From Peribacillus frigoritolerans (GTDB lineage Bacteria > Bacillota > Bacilli > Bacillales > DSM-1321), in assembly GCF_030676415.1 (NCBI RefSeq), contig NZ_JAUUTW010000008.1, positions 1 through 64,000 on the forward strand: a stretch of 64,000 bases of DNA, in the 5' to 3' direction. Made by a program: the position numbers and the translations under genes. Under the pieces are notes generated by a model. It was not told the DNA's origin. It did not search any database and saw only the letters and a list, made by a program, of their open reading frames with translations. Of this stretch, positions 31,464-41,366 are shown one piece after another. Every line of letters starts with the position of its first letter. Position 1 is the stretch's first letter.

Positions 31464-31507
31464 ATTTACGAACAAAGCATTTATTGAAAAGTGTATTGTT
31501 CGGATTT
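31464..31507 (+). promoter_or_regulatory. PurR operator: two inverted PurBoxes upstream of purA
   Basis: ATTTACGAACAAA (31464-31476) and, inverted, AAATCCGAACAAT (complement of 31495-31507) match the PurBox consensus AWWWCCGAACWWT. The second is perfect. They are separated by 18 bases and end just before the -35, the arrangement by which B. subtilis PurR represses purine genes when PRPP is low. Confidence 0.8.
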
Positions 31508-31511
31508 TGTA

Positions 31512-31541
31512 TTGACTTCCAGTTTGGATTATTGATAAAAT
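31512..31541 (+). promoter_or_regulatory. purA promoter (sigma A)
   Basis: TTGACT at 31512-31517, an 18-bp spacer and TAAAAT at 31536-31541 lie directly downstream of the PurBoxes and about 67 bases before purA. Confidence 0.75.
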
Positions 31542-31556
31542 AGGTTTGTTTGATAA

Positions 31557-32900
<1,344 letters not shown>

Positions 32901-32910
32901 TTCATGAAAA

Positions 32911-32941
32911 AGGAGCTGGCTTTTTTGCCGGCTCTTCTTTC
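32911..32941 (+). terminator. purA terminator
   Basis: GAGCTGGC and GCCGGCTC form an 8-bp stem with a six-T loop and a T-rich tail. Confidence 0.8.
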
Positions 32942-33052
32942 GTTATTAACATCTATGCATTAAATGTCACGTTCGGGATACCGAATGAATGGATTAAACT
33001 GTAGGGAAAATGAAAAAGATATGAAAAAAAATAATTTTATTTCAAAAAACTA

Positions 33053-33082
33053 TTGCCTAAACTATATTAACCATGATATTAT
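33053..33082 (+). promoter_or_regulatory. tRNA operon promoter
   Basis: TTGCCT at 33053-33058, an 18-bp spacer and TATTAT at 33077-33082 lie about 85 bases before the first tRNA gene. Confidence 0.6.
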
Positions 33083-33166
33083 CAAAAGCGTCGTCACAAT
33101 AGAACAAGCCATTAACAAGCTGCAGATGTTAAGTTTACATTCTGCAAAGAAACATTTCATTAGAAC

Positions 33167-33242
33167 GAGCCATTAGCTCAGTTGGTAGAGCATCTGACTT
33201 TTAATCAGAGGGTCGAAGGTTCGAATCCTTCATGGCTCACCA
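33167..33242 (+). tRNA. tRNA-Lys (TTT)
   Basis: A 76-base cloverleaf with a GAGCCAT/ATGGCTC acceptor stem, TTT anticodon in CTTTTAA, GGTTCGAATCC T-arm and an encoded CCA. First of a four-gene array in the same order as the B. subtilis trnY cluster. Confidence 0.96.
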
Positions 33243-33250
33243 TTTTTTCC

Positions 33251-33322
33251 GGCCCATTGGTCAAGCGGTTAAGACACCGCCCTTTCACGGCGGTAACACG
33301 GGTTCGAATCCCGTATGGGTCA
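33251..33322 (+). tRNA. tRNA-Glu (TTC)
   Basis: A 72-base cloverleaf with a GGCCCAT/ATGGGTC acceptor (one G-U pair), TTC anticodon in CTTTCAC and GGTTCGAATCC T-arm. CCA is not encoded and must be added after transcription. Confidence 0.95.
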
Positions 33323-33345
33323 CTTCTTTATATAAATGTTTTACT

Positions 33346-33421
33346 GGTCCCGTGGTGTAGCGGTTAACATGCCTGCCTGTCACGCAGGAGATCGCGGGTT
33401 CGATTCCCGTCGGGACCGCCA
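33346..33421 (+). tRNA. tRNA-Asp (GTC)
   Basis: A 76-base cloverleaf with a GGTCCCG/CGGGACC acceptor, GTC anticodon in CTGTCAC, GGTTCGATTCC T-arm and encoded CCA. Confidence 0.96.
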
Positions 33422-33450
33422 TTTTATTTTTATTCTAAAATAGAATATTT

Positions 33451-33523
33451 GGCTCAGTAGCTCAGTCGGTAGAGCAAAGGACTGAAAATCCTTGTGTCGG
33501 CGGTTCGATTCCGTCCTGAGCCA
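33451..33523 (+). tRNA. tRNA-Phe (GAA)
   Basis: A 73-base cloverleaf with a GGCTCAG/CTGAGCC acceptor, GAA anticodon in CTGAAAA and a GGTTCGATTCC T-arm. No encoded CCA. Confidence 0.95.
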
Positions 33524-33532
33524 TCCTTTTAT

Positions 33533-33562
33533 AAACGTCTTTCTTTTAGGGCGTTTTTTTGT
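33533..33562 (+). terminator. tRNA operon terminator
   Basis: AACGTC and GGCGTT pair (with G-U) around a short loop, then seven Ts, just after tRNA-Phe. Confidence 0.7.
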
Positions 33563-33594
33563 TTTGCATCCAGATTGTATTTTGAATGAAATCT

Positions 33595-33622
33595 TGTTAA
33601 TAGATTGTTAACGATTTGTAAC
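33595..33622 (+). promoter_or_regulatory. Tandem WalR-type half-sites (three)
   Basis: Three hexamers in phase, TGTTAA-N5-TGTTAA-N5-TGTAAC, form two overlapping perfect matches to the WalR box TGTWAH-N5-TGTWAH. A promoter candidate, TTGATA-17-CATACT (33641-33669), starts 19 bases downstream, a position suited to activation. The next gene is the M23 endopeptidase, then walRK. The remaining gap to 33935 shows nothing else I can name. Confidence 0.65.
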
Positions 33623-33640
33623 ATACCAATTTCGACCAAT

Positions 33641-33669
33641 TTGATATATGACTCGCTTTTAACCATACT
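33641..33669 (+). promoter_or_regulatory. Candidate promoter downstream of WalR sites
   Basis: TTGATA at 33641-33646, a 17-bp spacer and CATACT at 33664-33669. If used, the M23 gene has a leader of about 260 bases. Confidence 0.5.
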
Positions 33670-33935
33670 GGGCTTAGGCCCACTCCTTTTTCCGCAGTTT
33701 ATTGAACTTTCCCCATTACCATATTTATTGGTACATGTTGTCACCATTTATACAGTTCTATTACATTATGAAGTCTGTTTCTTGTTTTTTTTCCTAATAT
33801 GGTAGAGTTATGAGTGATAAAAATCATTATAGAAATCAGTCATAAGCATATGGATATTTAAATTGGACTAATAAATCTCAAAATAAATTTGATTAGTTTC
33901 TTAATTGGTGACTGAGCCGTTAAGGAGGACAATAT

Positions 33936-35354
33936 ATGTTTAGCTCAAAAGGTAAGGGGATCATCCTGTTGATGGTTTCCATCATTTTAGTGCTTGCAGG
34001 AAATCGGGCAATTGCTGCTGGGATATCGGAAACTACAACCATACAGCATGTTTATCTTAACGATGAGTTCGTCGGAAGTGTGACGGATGAAAAGGAAATC
34101 GAAAAGATCGTAGCCGATAAGGTAGAAAAAGCCCAGGAAGATTATCCTGACTTTACATTCGATAAGGAGACACAGCTGACGTTTGTACCTGAAGAGGTAT
34201 TCGATGAAGAGGTAAAAGAGGATCAGGCTGTTAAGGGAATTCAAGATCAGTTGAATGTGAAGGCAGAGGCGTATGAAATCGACATTGATAATCAGGCGGT
34301 CGCTTATGTTGCGTCAAAGGAAGATGCCGAGGATGTTCTGGAGAAAATCACTTTGTTATATGTAAATGAAGAGCAATACGCTGAATACGAATCAGGTAAA
34401 AAAGAAAGTGAAAAAGATGTGGACCCGTTAAAAGAGCCAGGAAGTAGAATTCTGGACATCGAATTTTCACTTCCCGTTACGTTTAAAGAGACAATGGTAG
34501 ATCCAGACGAAATCAAGAGCGTCGATAAAACCCTTTCCTTGATAGAAGAAGGAAAGGAAGAAACGACGATCTATGAGGCTAAGGAAGATGAGGATCTTGA
34601 AGCCATTGCCACTAGGCATGATATGGACCTGGATCAACTGCTGGAGCTAAATCCGGGACAGGATGAGTACAAAGGTGTTAAAGAGGGCGAGCGTCTCTAT
34701 GTGACCCAGCGTACCCCCTATGTGAAGGTAATGGTAGAAAGAGAAGTATTAAAAGAAGAGAGGATTCCTTTTGAAAAGAAAGTGAAGGAGGATGACGAAC
34801 TTCCAAAGGGCGAACTCATTACTGAACAAGTGGGGAATGAGGGGATTCTTGCATTCACCTATAATGTATCTGAAACAAACGGAAAGAAAATCAGTGAAAC
34901 GATCGTAAAGAAAGAAGTCACGGAAAAAGCCAAAACAGAAATCACCAGAAAAGGCACCAAGGTCATTCCTTCACAGGGCAGCGGTACATATTCATGGCCT
35001 GCAGATGGGGGCTATATTTCCAGTAAGCAGGGCCAGCGCTGGGGGAAACTTCATAAAGGTATTGATATTGCCCGGCCAACCACCAGGACCATAACGGCAG
35101 CAGATCATGGGATAATCGAAACTGCCGGAAACTCCGGAGGATATGGAAATAAGATAACGATCAATCATAATAATGGATATAAGACAGTGTATGCCCATTT
35201 GGATTCAATAGATGTAACAGCAGGACAAAAGATTGAAAAAGGCATGAAAATCGGCATGATGGGTTCAACAGGGCACTCGACTGGTGTCCACCTCCATTTT
35301 GAAATATATAAAAATGGGTCTCTCGTTAATCCGCTAAACTTTATAAGTCAGTAA
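33936..35354 (+). CDS. Secreted M23 endopeptidase with LysM and G5 domains
   Basis: A 472-residue cell-wall hydrolase. It has an N-terminal membrane or signal segment (IILLMVSIILVLAG), a Glu/Lys-rich region to about residue 205, a LysM-like module (EDLEAIATRHDMDLDQLLEL), a G5-like domain (about residues 262-345) and a C-terminal lysostaphin-type M23 peptidase. The zinc and active-site motifs HKGIDIA and GVHLHFEIY are intact. Such enzymes cut peptide cross-links in peptidoglycan. AAGGAGGAC precedes the ATG. Its position just before walR, with WalR-type sites upstream, suggests a WalRK target; that is inference. Confidence 0.88.
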   Translation: MFSSKGKGIILLMVSIILVLAGNRAIAAGISETTTIQHVYLNDEFVGSVTDEKEIEKIVADKVEKAQEDYPDFTFDKETQLTFVPEEVFDEEVKEDQAVKGIQDQLNVKAEAYEIDIDNQAVAYVASKEDAEDVLEKITLLYVNEEQYAEYESGKKESEKDVDPLKEPGSRILDIEFSLPVTFKETMVDPDEIKSVDKTLSLIEEGKEETTIYEAKEDEDLEAIATRHDMDLDQLLELNPGQDEYKGVKEGERLYVTQRTPYVKVMVEREVLKEERIPFEKKVKEDDELPKGELITEQVGNEGILAFTYNVSETNGKKISETIVKKEVTEKAKTEITRKGTKVIPSQGSGTYSWPADGGYISSKQGQRWGKLHKGIDIARPTTRTITAADHGIIETAGNSGGYGNKITINHNNGYKTVYAHLDSIDVTAGQKIEKGMKIGMMGSTGHSTGVHLHFEIYKNGSLVNPLNFISQ

Positions 35355-35360
35355 CCGGTG

Positions 35361-35396
35361 GAAGTCTTCGAAAAATATTCGAAGACTTCTTCTGCT
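35361..35396 (+). terminator. Terminator of the M23 gene
   Basis: GAAGTCTTCG and CGAAGACTTC form a perfect 10-bp stem with a 9-base loop and a T/C-rich tail. Confidence 0.7.
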
Positions 35397-35633
35397 TCGT
35401 ACATAGATGAGAATAATAGGAAAAAGGTGATTTAATGCCTATAAAATGATAAAGTAGAATAGAGACAATTTGCTTTCATTCCGGTGTTCAGCCCCTTTTA
35501 TTGGGTATATATATGTAACTTTGCTGAATTAGGTCGCCAGCTTGGTGCAAGCAGAAGGAAAAGTGAATAAGGTCCCGGATAAGGACACGGTTTTTAATAG
35601 ATTCAGTTCAGTTATTAAAAAGGAGATAAGTAC

Positions 35634-36341
35634 ATGGATAAAAAGATTCTGGTAGTGGATGACGAAAAGCCAATTGCTGATATATTACAATTCAATCTAA
35701 AAAAAGAAGGCTATGAAGTTTTTTGTGCTTATGATGGCAATGAAGCCCTCAAAATGGTAGAAGAACGGCAACCTGATTTGATTTTACTTGATATCATGCT
35801 GCCGCAGCGTGATGGGATGGAAGTTTGCAGGGAAGTAAGGAAGAAGTATGAAACGCCGATCATCATGTTAACGGCAAAAGATTCAGAGATAGATAAGGTC
35901 CTAGGATTGGAGCTTGGTGCAGACGACTATGTGACAAAGCCATTTAGTACCCGGGAAATAATTGCCCGCGTTAAGGCGAACCTAAGACGTCAGCAAGCTG
36001 TTCCGGTTCCCGATCAAGAAAATGAACCGAAGGAAATTACGATAGGAACGCTCACCATCCATCCGGATGCCTATGTGGTATCCAAGCGGGGCGATACGAT
36101 TGAATTGACGCATCGCGAATTTGAGTTGCTTCATTACTTAGCGAAGCACATCGGTCAGGTCATGACAAGGGAGCACTTATTGCAAACTGTGTGGGGTTAT
36201 GATTATTTCGGGGATGTACGGACGGTCGATGTAACGGTCAGACGTCTTCGTGAGAAGATTGAAGACAATCCTAGCCATCCTGGCTGGATTGTAACTAGAA
36301 GAGGGGTCGGTTATTACCTGCGTAACCCTGAACAGGAGTAG
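35634..36341 (+). CDS. walR: Essential response regulator WalR (YycF)
   Basis: An OmpR-family response regulator that controls cell-wall hydrolase genes in low-GC Gram-positives. The 235-residue product has a receiver domain with phosphoacceptor Asp53 (LILLDIMLP) and acid pocket Asp9-Asp10. The winged-helix domain has [13 protein letters not shown] and the recognition helix region [34 protein letters not shown] precedes the ATG. It starts the operon walR-walK-walH-walI-walJ. Confidence 0.97.
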   Translation: MDKKILVVDDEKPIADILQFNLKKEGYEVFCAYDGNEALKMVEERQPDLILLDIMLPQRDGMEVCREVRKKYETPIIMLTAKDSEIDKVLGLELGADDYVTKPFSTREIIARVKANLRRQQAVPVPDQENEPKEITIGTLTIHPDAYVVSKRGDTIELTHREFELLHYLAKHIGQVMTREHLLQTVWGYDYFGDVRTVDVTVRRLREKIEDNPSHPGWIVTRRGVGYYLRNPEQE

Positions 36342-36346
36342 TTTCT

Positions 36347-38179
36347 ATGAAAAAGGTTGGTTTTTTTCGCTCAATCCATTTTAAATTTGTTCTGATTTAT
36401 GTTTTGCTCATTTTCGTAGCAATGCAAATAATCGGGGTATATTTTGTTGGGGAATTGGAAGAAAATCTTGTTGGGAACTTTACGAAATCAATAAAAGGCC
36501 ACGTTAACCTGCTTACCTACAGCATTGGTGAAGAAATGGAAAAAGAGAGGGGAGAGGAAGATCCAACCCTCGAAGAAGCGATTGATACGATATTGAGAGA
36601 CCGGGATAATTCATCGAATGATATTTCGGAAGTACGTGTCATCGACACCCGCAGCAGACGCGTGATCGGAACTTCAGCCCCAGGTAACCAGGATATTGTA
36701 GGGAAGAAGACAACAGAGGTCCTTATTAAGAATACGCTCACTTTTGGAAAAGAAGTTAGTGATGTATTTCGGGATCAGAAAATAGGCAGGCGGCTCTGGG
36801 TCCTTTCGACACCCATTGAAGCAAATGGGGAGGTCATTGGCGCCGTCTATGTAATAGCAGAGATGGAAAATGTCTTTGAGCAGATGGATGAAATCAATAG
36901 CATCTTCATGACGGGTACGGCCATCGCCTTAGTCATTACGGCCATCTTGGGAATCCTGCTCGCACGAACGATCACCAGACCCATGTCTGATATGAGAAAA
37001 CAGGCCCTGGTGATGGCGAAAGGGAATTTCTCCAGAAAAGTCAGGGTATATGGCGATGATGAAATAGGCCAGCTTGCCGTCACTTTCAATAATTTGACCA
37101 AAAAGCTTCAAGAGTCGCAATCAAGTACAGAAGGAGAGCGGCGTAAGCTATCATCTGTCCTTGCCAATATGACGGATGGCGTAATTTCAACGGACAGGCG
37201 CGGTCGGGTGAACTTGATTAATGAACCGGCGGCACAATTATTGAATGTCTCGAGTGAAACCGTCATGAACCAACCGATCATTGAGGTTTTGGGTCTTGAA
37301 GAAGAATATAAATTTGAGGATTTACTGGAAGAGCGAGAATCCATTATCCTTGATTACAGCAAAAAAAATCGGCCTTTCGTTTTGAGGGGGAACTTTTCGG
37401 TCATTCAAAAGGAAACGGGATTCGTTAATGGTTTGATTACCGTTTTGCATGATATAACAGAGCAGGAAAAAATCGAGAGTGAACGCAGGGAATTTGTTGC
37501 CAATGTATCACATGAACTGCGAACTCCGTTAACGACGATGAGAAGTTACCTGGAAGCATTGGCTGAAGGGGCATGGAAGGACGAGGAAATCGCTCCATCC
37601 TTTTTAAGTGTGACCCAAAATGAAACGGAGCGAATGATCAGGCTTGTTAATGATCTGTTACAGCTTTCGAAAATGGACAGTAAAGATTACAGGCTTAAAA
37701 CGGGCTGGGTGAATTTCAATAAATTCTATGACCATATCATCGATCGTTTTGAAATGACGAAAAATGATGACATCACGTTTAAGCGTGATTTGCCGAAGGA
37801 AGCTTATTTTGTGGATATTGATGAAGATAAAATCACCCAGGTTCTCTATAATGTAATCTCCAACTCATTAAAGTACTCACCTGAAGGGGGTCAAGTGACT
37901 TTCCGCGTCAGGGCATCTGATGGCATTATCATTGTGAGCATTACAGATCAAGGAGTGGGTATCCCGAAAAACGTCATTGATAAAATATTCGACCGCTTCT
38001 ACCGTGTGGATAAAGCAAGGGCCCGTAACTTAGGCGGGACAGGGCTTGGTTTAGCGATTGCAAAAGAGATGGTCGTGGCGCATGGCGGGAAAATATGGGC
38101 GGAAAGTGTGGATGGAAAAGGAACTACCGTGTTCTTTACACTTCCTTACGAACAGGAAGAAGAGGATGATTGGTCATGA
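36347..38179 (+). CDS. walK: Sensor histidine kinase WalK (YycG)
   Basis: The membrane sensor for WalR, 610 residues. It has a helix at residues 10-33, an extracellular PAS-like domain, a second helix (TGTAIALVITAILGILLA), HAMP, a cytoplasmic PAS domain (VLANMTDGVISTDRRGRVNL), HisKA with the phosphorylated His389 (VANVSHELRTPLTTM), and HATPase (NVISNSLKYSPEGG, DQGVGIP, GGTGLGLAIAKEMV). It starts 5 bases after the walR stop and overlaps walH by 4 bases. All catalytic boxes are intact. Confidence 0.97.
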   Translation: MKKVGFFRSIHFKFVLIYVLLIFVAMQIIGVYFVGELEENLVGNFTKSIKGHVNLLTYSIGEEMEKERGEEDPTLEEAIDTILRDRDNSSNDISEVRVIDTRSRRVIGTSAPGNQDIVGKKTTEVLIKNTLTFGKEVSDVFRDQKIGRRLWVLSTPIEANGEVIGAVYVIAEMENVFEQMDEINSIFMTGTAIALVITAILGILLARTITRPMSDMRKQALVMAKGNFSRKVRVYGDDEIGQLAVTFNNLTKKLQESQSSTEGERRKLSSVLANMTDGVISTDRRGRVNLINEPAAQLLNVSSETVMNQPIIEVLGLEEEYKFEDLLEERESIILDYSKKNRPFVLRGNFSVIQKETGFVNGLITVLHDITEQEKIESERREFVANVSHELRTPLTTMRSYLEALAEGAWKDEEIAPSFLSVTQNETERMIRLVNDLLQLSKMDSKDYRLKTGWVNFNKFYDHIIDRFEMTKNDDITFKRDLPKEAYFVDIDEDKITQVLYNVISNSLKYSPEGGQVTFRVRASDGIIIVSITDQGVGIPKNVIDKIFDRFYRVDKARARNLGGTGLGLAIAKEMVVAHGGKIWAESVDGKGTTVFFTLPYEQEEEDDWS

Positions 38180-39513
38180 ATTTTGAACGTGCAAAAAGTA
38201 TCATACTGATTATTTTGGTTGGGACAAGCATTTTTTTGACATGGAGCATTTGGACGTACGAGCCTGAATATGATCTATTTGAACAATCGTCGGAATTTAT
38301 AAAGATTAAGAGCGATGTCCAGATTGTCAGTGATGTCATTAAACCAGTCAGTATCCTTTTCCATGGCAATGGGCAGCATTTCCAGACTTCCAATCCGGCA
38401 GAAATGAATGAAATGGAAAAAGAATTTTCGCAATGGCGTTTCAGAGGCATAAAAGAGGTATCCGTAAACAGGCTGCAAAGGAAATTTGACGATTTTGTCC
38501 ATGAAGATGGGTCGATTGAAATCGAATTTTCCGATGATATTCCCATTGCCCTTTATAAAACCGTATTGAATATAACGGATAAGGAAGTGCCTAAATTTTC
38601 GTTTGATCGAATCATCATTAAACAAAAGGACATCAGCGGTAATGAATCTGCCGTTTATTTTGTTTCCTACGATCAAGGGAAGATTTATCAAGGCATGGTC
38701 GACTCTAAAAAACTAAGGAATTTCATGGATTCATTTTATCGGGGTTCTTACGATAAGCACCCTGAATACACGGCCGAGACCATAAACAGCAAAAGGACGC
38801 TGTTCGTTCCGGAAAAACCAGTGGAGATCAACAAACTTGAATATTATATTGACTATTTGGATATTGGAAACTTGAAAAATGCATTATTTACTTATCCGAA
38901 GTTCGTACGTCAGGAACCCGTTTCGGTCGGTGAGGAATACACGGATGGAACAAGACTGATGACGGTCAATAAAGACAATTACCTAATTTCTTATATCAAT
39001 CCGGCACAAAAGAGCAAGTTATTTGGCAGTTCCAGTGACCTTTTGCAAAAAAGCATTAATTTCATCAATGATCATGACGGTTGGGAAGATAACAATTACC
39101 GCTTTGCCTATATGTCGGAGGATGAGCAACGAGTGGTATTCCGCTTATTCGTAAATGGTTATCCGACCTTCAATGAATCTGGAATGACGGAAATCGAGCA
39201 AATTTGGGGGAAAGAAGAAATTTATAGCTATGACCGCCCATACTTTTCACTTGACTCAGTCCTCCCGTCAGAAGGATCGCCAAAGACTTTACAAAGCGGT
39301 AAAGAAGTAGTGAATCAGCTGAAATCGAAAGATAATATCGATTTCAAAAGTGTGGAGGACATCTCGATTGGCTATAAACTGAATAAATCCCTGGATTCCA
39401 AACTTGTAACTCTAGTTACACTTGAGCCCACTTGGTATTATCGTATCGGCGATAAATGGTTTATTGTGCCTTTTGATGAAGATACGGGAGGCGATCAAAG
39501 TGGATTGGAATAA
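38176..39513 (+). CDS. walH: WalRK regulator WalH (YycH)
   Basis: A 445-residue protein with one N-terminal membrane helix (SIILIILVGTSIFLTWSIW) and a large extracytoplasmic part. In B. subtilis YycH and YycI form a complex with WalK in the membrane and hold down its activity. I choose the ATG at 38176 (MNFERAKS), overlapping the walK stop as ATGA. It overlaps walI by 14 bases. Confidence 0.92.
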   Translation: MNFERAKSIILIILVGTSIFLTWSIWTYEPEYDLFEQSSEFIKIKSDVQIVSDVIKPVSILFHGNGQHFQTSNPAEMNEMEKEFSQWRFRGIKEVSVNRLQRKFDDFVHEDGSIEIEFSDDIPIALYKTVLNITDKEVPKFSFDRIIIKQKDISGNESAVYFVSYDQGKIYQGMVDSKKLRNFMDSFYRGSYDKHPEYTAETINSKRTLFVPEKPVEINKLEYYIDYLDIGNLKNALFTYPKFVRQEPVSVGEEYTDGTRLMTVNKDNYLISYINPAQKSKLFGSSSDLLQKSINFINDHDGWEDNNYRFAYMSEDEQRVVFRLFVNGYPTFNESGMTEIEQIWGKEEIYSYDRPYFSLDSVLPSEGSPKTLQSGKEVVNQLKSKDNIDFKSVEDISIGYKLNKSLDSKLVTLVTLEPTWYYRIGDKWFIVPFDEDTGGDQSGLE

Positions 39514-40294
39514 TACAAAGTCGATTTTCATCATGGTTTTCTTCGTTTTGAATATTTTTCTTCTTTATCAATTCCTGGAAAAGATTAATGACTCCCAATA
39601 TGAAAGTTTAACGGAGTCCTCTACAGATGAACTGTTGAAAGAAGATGAGATTTCAATAGAAACCCCACTTCCGAAACAAAAGACGGATCAATTCCTGATT
39701 GCCAAAAGCAAGACTTTCGAGAAGAAAGATATTCAGTACCTGAAAGATCAAAAAGCAAAAATCATCGATGATAAGAAGCTTGTGGGTACATTTAAAACAC
39801 CGATTGGCATGAAATCGGAAATTCAGGCTGCAGACCTTGATATATTCCTGAAGGAGTATATATTAAATGGAAATGAATATCATTTTTGGAGCTATGATGA
39901 AATCAGCCAGACCATCACCTGCTATCAAGTGGCAGATAAAAAGATGTTTTATAATAATAGTAAAGGGAAGGTCACTTTATATCTGAACAAGAAGGGTGAA
40001 ATCGTTTCCTATGAACAGATGTATTTAGAGGAGATCGAAAAATTCAATAAACCTAAAGAATTGACATCTGCTTTAAATGCTATCGGAGCATTGTTTCAGA
40101 ATGGTGATATTGATCCCAAAAGCGACATCACGAATGTAAAATTGGGATATTACAATTCGCTGCAGACGACATCTGTGTCACATTTACTTGTACCAACTTG
40201 GTGGGTGGTCATTGATGACGAAACGGATCTCTTCGTGAATGCTTTTGATGGAGAGGTCATTGAATTGAATACAGAAGAAAAAATATTGGAGTGA
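39500..40294 (+). CDS. walI: WalRK regulator WalI (YycI)
   Basis: A 264-residue protein with an N-terminal membrane helix ([18 protein letters not shown]) and an extracytoplasmic domain of the YycI family, partner of WalH. I choose the GTG at 39500 (VDWNNTKS), 8 bases after GGGAGG, because it aligns with B. subtilis MDWNKTK. A longer in-frame start at 39422 would add a hydrophobic stretch with no ribosome site. Confidence 0.92.
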   Translation: MDWNNTKSIFIMVFFVLNIFLLYQFLEKINDSQYESLTESSTDELLKEDEISIETPLPKQKTDQFLIAKSKTFEKKDIQYLKDQKAKIIDDKKLVGTFKTPIGMKSEIQAADLDIFLKEYILNGNEYHFWSYDEISQTITCYQVADKKMFYNNSKGKVTLYLNKKGEIVSYEQMYLEEIEKFNKPKELTSALNAIGALFQNGDIDPKSDITNVKLGYYNSLQTTSVSHLLVPTWWVVIDDETDLFVNAFDGEVIELNTEEKILE

Positions 40295-40301
40295 GTATAA
40301 G

Positions 40302-41096
40302 ATGACAATGCATTTTAGTGTTCTCGCAAGCGGGAGTACAGGAAATGCCTTTTTCGTGGAAACGGAGGATCAATCATTCCTTGTCGATGCCGGCTTAAGC
40401 GGTAAAGCCCTGGAAGCATTGTTTCAGGATATAGGCCGTGATATGTCGAAGCTGTCCGGTATCCTTGTTACCCATGAACACAGCGACCATATTAAAGGTC
40501 TTGGCGTGGTTGCCAGAAAACATAAACTCCCGATATATGCGAATGCAAAAACATGGGATGCCATGGATCGATCAATCGGTGAAATTGCAGCCGAACAAAA
40601 ATTCACATTTGAAATGGAACAGGTCAAAACGTTCGGCAGTCTTGATATAGAATCTTTTGGCGTTTCACATGATGCAGCAGAGCCGATGTTTTACGTCTTT
40701 CATCATGAAGATAAGAAACTTGTGGTCATTACCGATACAGGGTACGTAAGTGATCGGATGAAAGGAATCATCTCGAATGCCGATGCTTATGTATTTGAAA
40801 GTAACCATGATGTGTCCATGCTGAGGATGGGAAAATATCCATGGAGCATCAAGCGCCGGATTTTAAGTGATGTCGGACATGTTTGTAATGAAGACGCTGC
40901 CCTCGCAATGAGTGAAGTGGCCGGTGATAAGACCAAGCGTATTTACTTGGCCCACTTAAGCCTTGATAACAATATGAAGGATTTAGCAAGAATGTCGGTG
41001 GAACAGACGTTAAAGACAAAGGGGATCATCGTTGGTGAACAATTTTCCTTATACGATACTGACCCGAAAAGACCAACGGAACTTGTTACGTTATAA
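40302..41096 (+). CDS. walJ: Metallo-beta-lactamase-fold nuclease WalJ (YycJ)
   Basis: A 264-residue MBL-fold protein with the metal-binding [11 protein letters not shown] motif and the N-terminal [17 protein letters not shown] typical of YycJ. The family has 5'-3' exonuclease activity and is linked to DNA repair and coordination of wall synthesis with replication. GGAGTGAG precedes the ATG, and the gene begins 8 bases after walI as last gene of the operon core. Confidence 0.95.
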   Translation: MTMHFSVLASGSTGNAFFVETEDQSFLVDAGLSGKALEALFQDIGRDMSKLSGILVTHEHSDHIKGLGVVARKHKLPIYANAKTWDAMDRSIGEIAAEQKFTFEMEQVKTFGSLDIESFGVSHDAAEPMFYVFHHEDKKLVVITDTGYVSDRMKGIISNADAYVFESNHDVSMLRMGKYPWSIKRRILSDVGHVCNEDAALAMSEVAGDKTKRIYLAHLSLDNNMKDLARMSVEQTLKTKGIIVGEQFSLYDTDPKRPTELVTL

Positions 41097-41100
41097 ATAA

Positions 41101-41143
41101 AAGGAATGGATGAGGGATACCTTGTTCATTCCTTTTTATTTTT
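41101..41143 (+). terminator. walRK operon terminator
   Basis: AAGGAATG and CATTCCTT pair over an 18-base loop, followed by T-rich sequence. It probably separates the wal operon from htrC. Confidence 0.65.
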
Positions 41144-41366
41144 AAAAATTTCGATTCGTAAGTTACGGATCGGATTAAAAGGGGTATCGTTTGGTTAGAA
41201 CTGTATAGGTAAAAGGAAAATGGCTGATACTAGTCCATTTTATGTTGCCCCTTAAATTAAGCATGCATTTTTTTAGAAAAATTTCGGTAATTGAGTATAA
41301 TTGAGGGAGGATACCAAACAATAGAATTGCTATAATTCATTCCTAAAATGAGAGGATGGGGCGGTC

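Noticed and set aside
33182..33367. 61-codon frame across the tRNA genes
   Set aside because: It is read through tRNA-Lys, tRNA-Glu and tRNA-Asp sequences, which explain the open frame.
33605..33805. 66-codon hydrophobic plus-strand frame after the tRNA array
   Set aside because: Starts inside the WalR half-sites and spans the candidate promoter, with no ribosome site.
37500..37520. parS-like TGTATCACATGAACTG inside walK
   Set aside because: Only about 12 of 16 positions match, and the bases encode the invariant histidine box, which explains the sequence.
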